Source: Gnetum montanum (lineage: Eukaryota; Streptophyta; Gnetopsida; Gnetales; Gnetaceae). From it: a stretch of 49,290 nt of DNA. Made by a program: the position numbers and the translations under genes. The notes beneath the pieces were generated by a model. That model did no database searches. It saw nothing but the letters and a program-made list of their open reading frames with translations, and had not been told where the DNA came from. The DNA is taken from the NCBI GenBank assembly GCA_015680685.1, contig MNCI01029667.1, forward strand, positions 272,983 to 322,272, given 5' to 3'. Below, piece after piece: positions 43,575 to 49,290 of the stretch; positions within the stretch are counted from its first letter, which is position 1; every line of letters begins with the position of its first letter.

Positions 43575-44095
43575 TATAAGGAGTATGATAAACATCAAAG
43601 AGGATGTTAGAATACCAACTAGGCATCAAAGGAACAACAACATTAAGTAGTATGACATGAATAATATTTTAAAGTTTAAGGGAAGCTACGATGCAGATTT
43701 GTAGAATCATCCTCAAGCCTTCCATGATGACCATGCCTTACAAAATATTAGAAATGAATGCTAAAAGCTCAAGATATTGCCAAGAACACTGATTAAAGAA
43801 GTTGAGAGCTAGTACAAATCCTTAAAACTAGATTTTATTCGCAAATGGGATACTATGTTGAAGCTATTTAATGACAAGCACTAAACATATTCAAGGGTGT
43901 CTAATTTAAGGAAGCAAATCCAGGGATAGAGACAAGGGAATCATAAATCCATTGATGCAGCTTTGGGTACATACTATTCACTTCTACATAGGTGCCCAGG
44001 TCATAGCTTCTCTTAACAAGAATAACTTAGGCATATCATAGATGGTTATGAAACAAAATAATAGACTCTTGGGGTTTATGGTTAAGTCACCAAAG
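43575..44095 (+). pseudogene. gag fragment, plus strand
   Basis: Plus-strand block homologous to gag of B and F: NHPQAFHDDHALQNIRNE, LPRTLIKEVES, LKLFNDKH, TYSRVSNLRKQIQG and SLLHRCPGHSFS, each interrupted by TAG/TAA stops. Only the capsid core is present, with no LTR or PBS, and its orientation opposes the flanking E sequence. It is a rearranged scrap that split E between 43.56 and 45.72 kb. Confidence 0.75.
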
Positions 44096-44285
44096 AGAAA
44101 AAAGAACTAAAAAAAAAAGGTAAAAAGGCAAAGGAGTACACCACGAACCAATAAAAATGTTCGTACCTATGAAATGAGGGAAGATGAAAACCCAATAGAG
44201 AAGGTAATTCAAAAGAACGGATCTCGAAATTTTCTTGTATACACTGCAAAGTTACTAGAATAAGTACTTTATTGAACCTTTTTTT

Positions 44286-44530
44286 AAAATAACCGGCTGG
44301 TCCGTCAATATTTTGACCTTGACCTCCTATACTTGATTAACTTTGTCGGACATAACAAACTCCTGTGCCGCGATTTTGACCACCGTCTAAGCTATCCCTT
44401 GTGTGGAATTCAATTTGCCAGCCCTCTGTAACCTTCTCCGTTCAACCTTCTGGTCAATAATCTGCGTTCCCTGCCGAGCATTGATTTTCACTCGATCGGG
44501 TTACTTTGCCATACCCTTAGAAACTGCCAT
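44286..44530 (-). pseudogene. Short decayed coding block of unknown family
   Basis: From a minus ATG at 44530 one frame gives about 80 codons: MAVSKGMAK, stop, PDRVKINARQGTQIIDQKVE, then RAGKLNSTQGIA, stop, TVVKIAAQEFVMSDKVNQV, stop, EVKVKILTDQPVI. All three stops are TAA/TAG where Gln (CAA/CAG) is one transition away. The charge pattern looks protein-like, but I recognise no family. It could be the N-terminus of a transposon gag or a gene fragment. Confidence 0.35.
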
Positions 44531-45719
44531 TAATCGTTAATTTTAATTAAATTTTTTTATAAAAATAAAAGTCAAATTAAAAAGAAAAATCACTTAGAAA
44601 AGAAACAGTTGTAAGTTTAATGTGAAACTAATAGGCAAACAGAAAACACTATCTACGCATACATGTTTTCCAAAAGAAATTTCAATTCCCGATCATTCCT
44701 TTGTTAAAGAAATTTAAAAGTACGAGTAAAGAATTTAGAAAAGGCAGATAAAACAAACGTAAACACAAATCCTTTGTTAGAGTGAATAATTTCACCGCAT
44801 TCCGGTTTTCATATTCCAGATTTACAATTTTCAATGTTAAAAAAATTCTAGCGTATCATGCATGTTTGGCCCTTCAATTTATCTTCATTTTTGCTGCTTT
44901 GTGTTTGTCTCACGTTCAACATCATTTTGCAGCTCTTTGGCTATGCATGCTAAGTTGTTTTCCGAGTGGAATGACTTCCAAATGTCGAGGATGCTTGGAA
45001 ACAGTCCAAACCTGTACTCGTAGTCAATACCTCTCCAAGAACTTTCACGGCAGAAACGTGGGGGTGCAGCGTCAGTTACGGGAGTTGGCCGGCATTACAA
45101 GCGAGAACGTGGCTACGGCGTGGCAGCCGTAGGATCTGCGGGCGAGTGAGATTCTTCTCTCTCTCGTGCGGCAGCGGACGGCACACCAAACAACAGTGGC
45201 CAAGCGGTGGTGGTGGGTGGCCACATCAAGGTGGCAGACAACTTTTACGGTTCTATTTTCTCTTTCTTGTGCACGGAGACGTGAAAATGAAAGATGATGC
45301 TAGCAATGACGTTTCTCTCTCAGTCTCAGTCAGTCCATGTGATAAACATGGGATCCATCTTCCTTTTCTCTTATCCAGTGGTGGCTACGGGCAACATTGC
45401 GGCAGCATCCATAACGAACTGTAGGGGCGACGGCACGGTACCACCGTGACCGGGGAAAATTTGAAATTTTCTTTTGAATTATTTATTGTACTCTAAAATT
45501 GCACAAACATTTAATTTAAATTTTCAATTATTTTACTTGGTTTATTATTTTCCAAAACGTCCCATAGCCCTCTCCAATTAAGACTATTCTTGGGTTTCCA
45601 TACCTATAGTCTCCTAAAATAAGTTTTGCCGTGTTCAAAATTTACGTATCAACAAGATGATGATGTCCTTAATTTTTACTGACATATCTTTTTGTTAATT
45701 TTTCTAAAATAGATACGTC
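44531..45719. other. Unassigned DNA without supported gene
   Basis: Changes from AT-rich (44540-44780) to CpG-retaining sequence (45000-45430). Open frames exist (for example 44782-45132 and 45146-45424) but lack any recognisable domain. No LTR, tRNA or transposon protein was seen. Confidence 0.4.
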
Positions 45720-46040
45720 TCCCCCATGTACCATTCTCCGCTGTTAGAGAGACTGAGCCACAAGGATGATCCCTACAATTGTGTTCTAACCTTTTCTAGT
45801 GCTAACTCTAAGAAGAATCCAAAGTTCAACTCCTATAAGATGGAACTTTAAACCTCCTTGGTCATGATTTGTTTCAAGTAGCCCTCTATGAGAGTGACCC
45901 TTTAAGTTAAGCCTCGGTCTAGAAGCCTCATTCTACATGGATTGGCCCATCTTCGTAGTGGAAATCTGCATGATAGATTCCACTTTGGGTTCCTCCCAAA
46001 GAGATTCAACAGTGTGCATCACCTCGATCACTTGTTTTTA
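45720..46040 (-). pseudogene. Second piece of the element E extra ORF
   Basis: Aligns with 1850-2150 of element A: CTCCCCCATGTACCA, the AATTGTGTT block, and GATTCCACTTTGGGTTCCTC versus GATTCCACTTTGGGCTTCTC. It continues the homology that stops at 43560, so 43.56-45.72 kb is an insertion into or rearrangement of E. Confidence 0.5.
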
Positions 46041-46208
46041 GGATTATTGTTGTTGTTGTTTTTAGGATGCTCGTTTGCGTGTTGTGCGTGTAAGGAGCAG
46101 GTACACGTTGCGCGTGTTTCGGCTGCATTCAGGCTGTATTACATTCATTCGCGTTGCGTTGCGTGTATGAGCGTAATCTGGAGTAAAGGCAATAAGCTCA
46201 AAATTGTT

Positions 46209-46404
46209 TTACGCTCACTACGCAACCATTCGTAATGAGGCGTAAATAATGCGTGGCTTACGCTCGTTACGCAGCTGCGCGTGATGAAGCGTAAACAATG
46301 CGTGGTTTACGCTCGTTACGCAGCTGCGTGTGATGAAGCGTAAATAATGTATAACTTACGCTCACTACGCAACTACGCGTAATGAAGCGTAGGCAATGTA
46401 CAAC
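46209..46404. repeat. Tandem array, four 49-bp units
   Basis: Units start at 46209, 46258, 46307 and 46356, each beginning TTACGCTC and containing AATGA(A/G)GCGTA. Within a unit TTACGCT and AGCGTAA are inverted, so each can fold back. A diverged fifth unit may follow to about 46455, and extra TACGC/GCGTA words continue to 46570. Confidence 0.9.
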
Positions 46405-47728
46405 TTGATAACATACGCCATGGTACGCACCGCCGCGTAGCGAGCGTAAAGACAAGTTACCCATGTACTGCAAGAAAAAGTGCCGACCTGTTGTGCTTCT
46501 CTGAACTCTGCCTTCGACTGTCTTGAAGCTTATTAAGCTCATTACGCTGCCGTGCGTAATAGAGCGTAAACCTATCCTTTGAACAAGTCTGATGCGCGTT
46601 CTCGCTCGAATTGCGAATCTTTGCCTGAGGCTGATTCGTAATTTTCACGGTGTTTCAATGGCCCCTCTTTGTTGACGGTTAGAAGGCGTGCCCGAAGGAC
46701 GTCGACAAAGAATGCGAAACACCGGATTGGAAGAAGCAAGAACAGCGTTTATCCATGGCTACTCGAGCATTGCTTTGTCCACGTGAAAGAGGAAGACTGA
46801 CGGGTACAGGAGACAAAGGGATGTAACTGGAAACAGGTTCGGGGAAGATGCGAAATGTATGTTTATTCATGTCAATAGGAATGCTTTTAGACGAGCGTAG
46901 CGCGTCAATCTGAGATGTCTCTGTTACAAATTGTAGCAGGAATGCGTGCGAAAGGAGCGTTGCGCATCACTTTCTGCGATATCTCTGCTAGCGTGAGTGC
47001 GGAAAATGAATACTTGCGTATGTAGATGTTGCGTATGGGAACTGGGTGGTGGGGATGGAGGAAAGCAAGAGTTAAGGGTAGAATTGTGCGAGGTATAGAT
47101 GTGCAAAGCTGAGTGGTCAGGCAAACCTGAGCAGTCATTTCAACACACTGTTGTACTTCACCGCTCAGATGGACGCACCTTTGGACGACATCCTCCAAGG
47201 CAAGTAACCTGCAACCACAAAAGAGAACAGAGGACGCCATTGCTCATGAACAAAAGGCGAGGTTCTTGAAACCAAAGTTGTCTGATGTTAGATAGAGCCC
47301 ATGAGCTGTAAGGAAGAGGCCGGAGCACGCGGGCGGAGTCGCCAATCCTGATGATTCGGCGCTGCATATCTTTGCCAAGAGGCATTAGACACAGTGCAGC
47401 TTGCTGGCTGCACCAGGAACCGGCCAGATGAATCTGCGAGGCCGGCATCCGATAGCGATGATTGGCGGAGATTCCTGGGGCCGTTGCCGACGAGGATTTC
47501 ATCGGGGCTCCGACTGGCGAGGCTAAACTCTCAGAGGTGGTACCACTGCGGCGGACGCGGTGGCGGCATCTCCGAGGGATCAGTAAGATGCCTCTTTGCT
47601 TAACCGAGGAATCAGTAGGACGCCAGTGGGGTGGCGATACTGGTACTGTTTCAGTATCCCACCCCGTCTGCTGTGCAGCTGTACAAGAATGATCACGCTC
47701 GCTTGAACATGGTAGCGGTCTGTACATC

Positions 47729-48188
47729 CCAGTTTTAAGTCTTGGTAGACTGCCGTTACTAGTTTTAAGTCTCAGCAGACCATGGTCCCAGTTTAAAGTC
47801 CGGGCAGACCGAGAGACGCTAGTTTTACGTCGTAGCGGACGGTGGTAAGGCTGGTTTATGGTCTCAGCAGACCGTGCTGTGGATGCCAGTTTCGCGTCAT
47901 GACCCAGGGACAGATCTGTGCTAGTTTTACGTCTCAGCAGACGGCTACTTACCTGTGCCAGTTTAGCGTCGTGGCGGACGCGTGCAAAAGATGCCAGTTT
48001 TTCGTCTTGGCGGACCTGTACAACATTGCCAGTTTTACGTCGTAGCGGACGGTTACCACTTGCCAGTTTAGCGTCGTGGCGGACGCGTGCAAGGCATGCC
48101 AGTTTTACGTCGTAGCGGACGGTCAATGCCAGTTTTACGTCGTAGCGGACGTTCAATGCCAGTTTTACGTCGTAGCGGACGAGTACTG
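47729..48188. repeat. Tandem array of about 14 units, 22-bp core with variable spacers
   Basis: Units of 29-37 bp start near 47729, 47759, 47788, 47819, 47851, 47886, 47921, 47958, 47994, 48029, 48063, 48099, 48129 and 48159. The core is CCAGTTTTACGTCGTAGCGG plus AC. Cores nearest the integrase (last three, 30-bp period) are almost identical and those farther away more diverged. Spacers of 7-15 bp vary. Confidence 0.88.
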
Positions 48189-48218
48189 CCATACCTGCTG
48201 TCGACACCGTAGATGCTG

Positions 48219-49290
48219 CTAGATGAAATACCGCTTCAAGTAGACGTGATTTACAGGGTTTGCTAATTCGTTGCCGTTGACGTCTGCTAATTTGAACGCT
48301 CCGTTGCCATATGCGTCGATCACCAAGAAAGGGCCTTCCCAGTTTGCAGAGAACTTGCCTACTGGTTCACGCACAGCCTTGAGAACAAGATCTCCCTTCT
48401 TGATCGGGCGCTGTTGAAGGTTGTGGCGATGTTTCTGGCGCTGTTTGTCCTGATATTTCTCAATCGCATCAAGAGCCTGTATCCGCTTCTCTTCTACTGA
48501 ATCCAAATCCATTATCCGAGCCTCGGTGTGTTGAGCCTCATTTATAATGGTGGAAAGGACCATTCTCAGAGAAGGAATTTGCAATTCAAGAGGTAGCACT
48601 GCTTCAGATCCGTAAACCAGGCCATAGGGCGTACTACCCGTAGCTGTCCTACACGTAGTACGATATGCCCATAGCACATAGAGGATCTGTTCGTGCCACC
48701 GCCTTTTGTTGCCGTCGAGCATTTTCTTGAGCAGATTGATGATTATTTTGTTTGATGCTTCAGCTTGACCATTCGCCTGCGGGTAATAAGGAGAGGAAAA
48801 AGACTGTCAAATGCCTAGTTTGTCACAGAAAGATTTGGTATCCGCGCTACTAAACTGTGGCCCATTGTCGGTCATAATAGTCATCGGGAGACCAAATCGG
48901 GTTACTATGTTGTCCAAGATAAAATGGCAAACCTGTTGGGATGTAATCTTCCGCAGGGGGACAACTTCTACCCACTTCGTAAAGTACTCAGTAGCGGTAA
49001 TAATGAAGCTATGCCCTGCAGAAGATTTTGGCGTGATGGGTCCTTTGATGTCCAGTCCCCATCGCTGAAATGGCCATGTTATCTGTGTCGTATGCAATTC
49101 TGTGGGTGACACGTGGATAAGGTTTGCGTGACGTTGACACGTGTCACAGGTTTTGACCTTCGTCAGGCAGTCTCGTTCCATGTGTGGCCAGTAGTATCCT
49201 AAGCGTCGGATCTTTAGGGCCATAGCCCTTAGTGCTACGTGGCCACCACACAATCCCTCGTGAACGTCGCCGACTATGTGCTGCGCCTGG
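48219..49290 (-). pseudogene. Tat-like Ty3/gypsy integrase of element D (one in-frame stop; runs off window)
   Basis: Minus-strand integrase open from the window edge except for one TGA at 48807-48809. The zinc site shows HEGLCGGH then CDTCQRH. The catalytic core has RWGLDIKGPITPKSSAGHSF (Asp 1), MTDNGPQF (Asp 2) and, beyond the stop, YYPQANGQAEASNK (Glu). The C-terminal domain has TPYGLVYGSEAVLPLE and GDLVLKAVREPVGKFSANWE, ending VYLKRYFI. The GDLVL...GK...NWEGP pattern and SS-GHSF insertion suggest the Tat branch of Ty3/gypsy, distinct from elements A-F. The stop is one CpG transition from CGA, so this element is much younger or better preserved than its neighbours. Confidence 0.88.

Larger units (their letters stand above)
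46041..48218 (-). other. 3' region of element D (probable LTR), with two tandem arrays
   Basis: About 2.2 kb after the integrase of D in element sense, with much higher CpG content than the B/C family. A possible LTR start is TGTCGACA at 48199-48206, just past the integrase stop. I could not place the other end or a target duplication. The frame 48207-47158 is open for 349 codons, but it mostly translates the 30-bp array and is probably not a gene. Confidence 0.4.

Noticed and set aside
44782-45132. 116-codon plus-strand frame with hydrophobic start
   Set aside because: No recognisable domain, no paired exon or regulatory signal, and odd composition. Not enough to call a gene.
47729-48188. 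Repeat-plus-spacer array resembling a CRISPR
   Set aside because: Spacers are too short (7-15 bp) and uneven, cores vary, there are no cas genes, and the context is a plant retrotransposon.
47158-48207. 349-codon open frame on the minus strand
   Set aside because: Its first half merely translates the tandem array (repeated KLA and RRKT words) and the rest has no domain. Likely an accidental frame in high-GC LTR DNA.

Overview
The window looks like plant nuclear DNA, most likely a seed plant with a large, slowly purged, heavily methylated genome. A gymnosperm would fit, but this is inference. The evidence is a spliced GT-AG gene for a plant Ctf4/WDHD1-type protein, a plant-type tRNA-Cys(GCA), and stacked, old Ty3/gypsy LTR retrotransposons. 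Their decay is dominated by C-to-T and G-to-A changes: Gln codons turned into TAG/TAA, and CpG loss in LTRs, primer sites and one target-site duplication.

Layout. 1-11.4 kb: minus-strand Ty3/gypsy element A (5' LTR, PBS, gag, protease, RT-RNase H, integrase, long 3' noncoding region, extra 3' ORF). A sits inside an LTR of the same family whose remainder is 11433-12044. 12.1-13.25 kb: minus-strand Helitron Rep/helicase wreck. 13.4-23.6 kb: gene island with (i) a two-exon Ser-rich, repeat-containing protein gene of unknown function, (ii) tRNA-Cys behind three degenerate repeats of about 215-235 bp, and (iii) the 11-exon EOL1/WDHD1/Ctf4 homologue, with E2F-like sites ahead of its likely start. 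23.9-25.16 kb: 3'-truncated LINE (ORF1 plus endonuclease).

25.16-43.6 kb: nested retrotransposons. A minus-strand LTR (element C, 25158-25384 and 35356-36018) is split by a complete plus-strand element B (25385-35355), which has two LTRs, a tRNA-Asp-type primer site and a 5-bp target duplication (ATCGC/ATCAC). C's interior has lost pol and holds a second gag (F), a 450-bp direct repeat, an LTR-end palindrome and two single-N assembly joins with repeated flanks. C and a further same-strand fragment (E) share one short LTR (41957-42402). 43.6-46.04 kb: a plus-strand gag scrap, a short decayed coding block, unassigned DNA and another piece of the E ORF. 46.04-49.29 kb: 3' part of a different, less decayed Tat-like element (D), with integrase and two unusual tandem arrays.

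How the parts work together: the only host genes I support are EOL1, the Ser-rich gene and the tRNA. EOL1 should act in the replisome (Pol alpha/CMG coupling). The other two have no demonstrable link to it. The least explained signals are a conserved A-rich-loop hairpin in the 3' noncoding DNA of elements A, B and C, an extra 3' ORF shared by A and E, and the 14-unit array next to the integrase of D.
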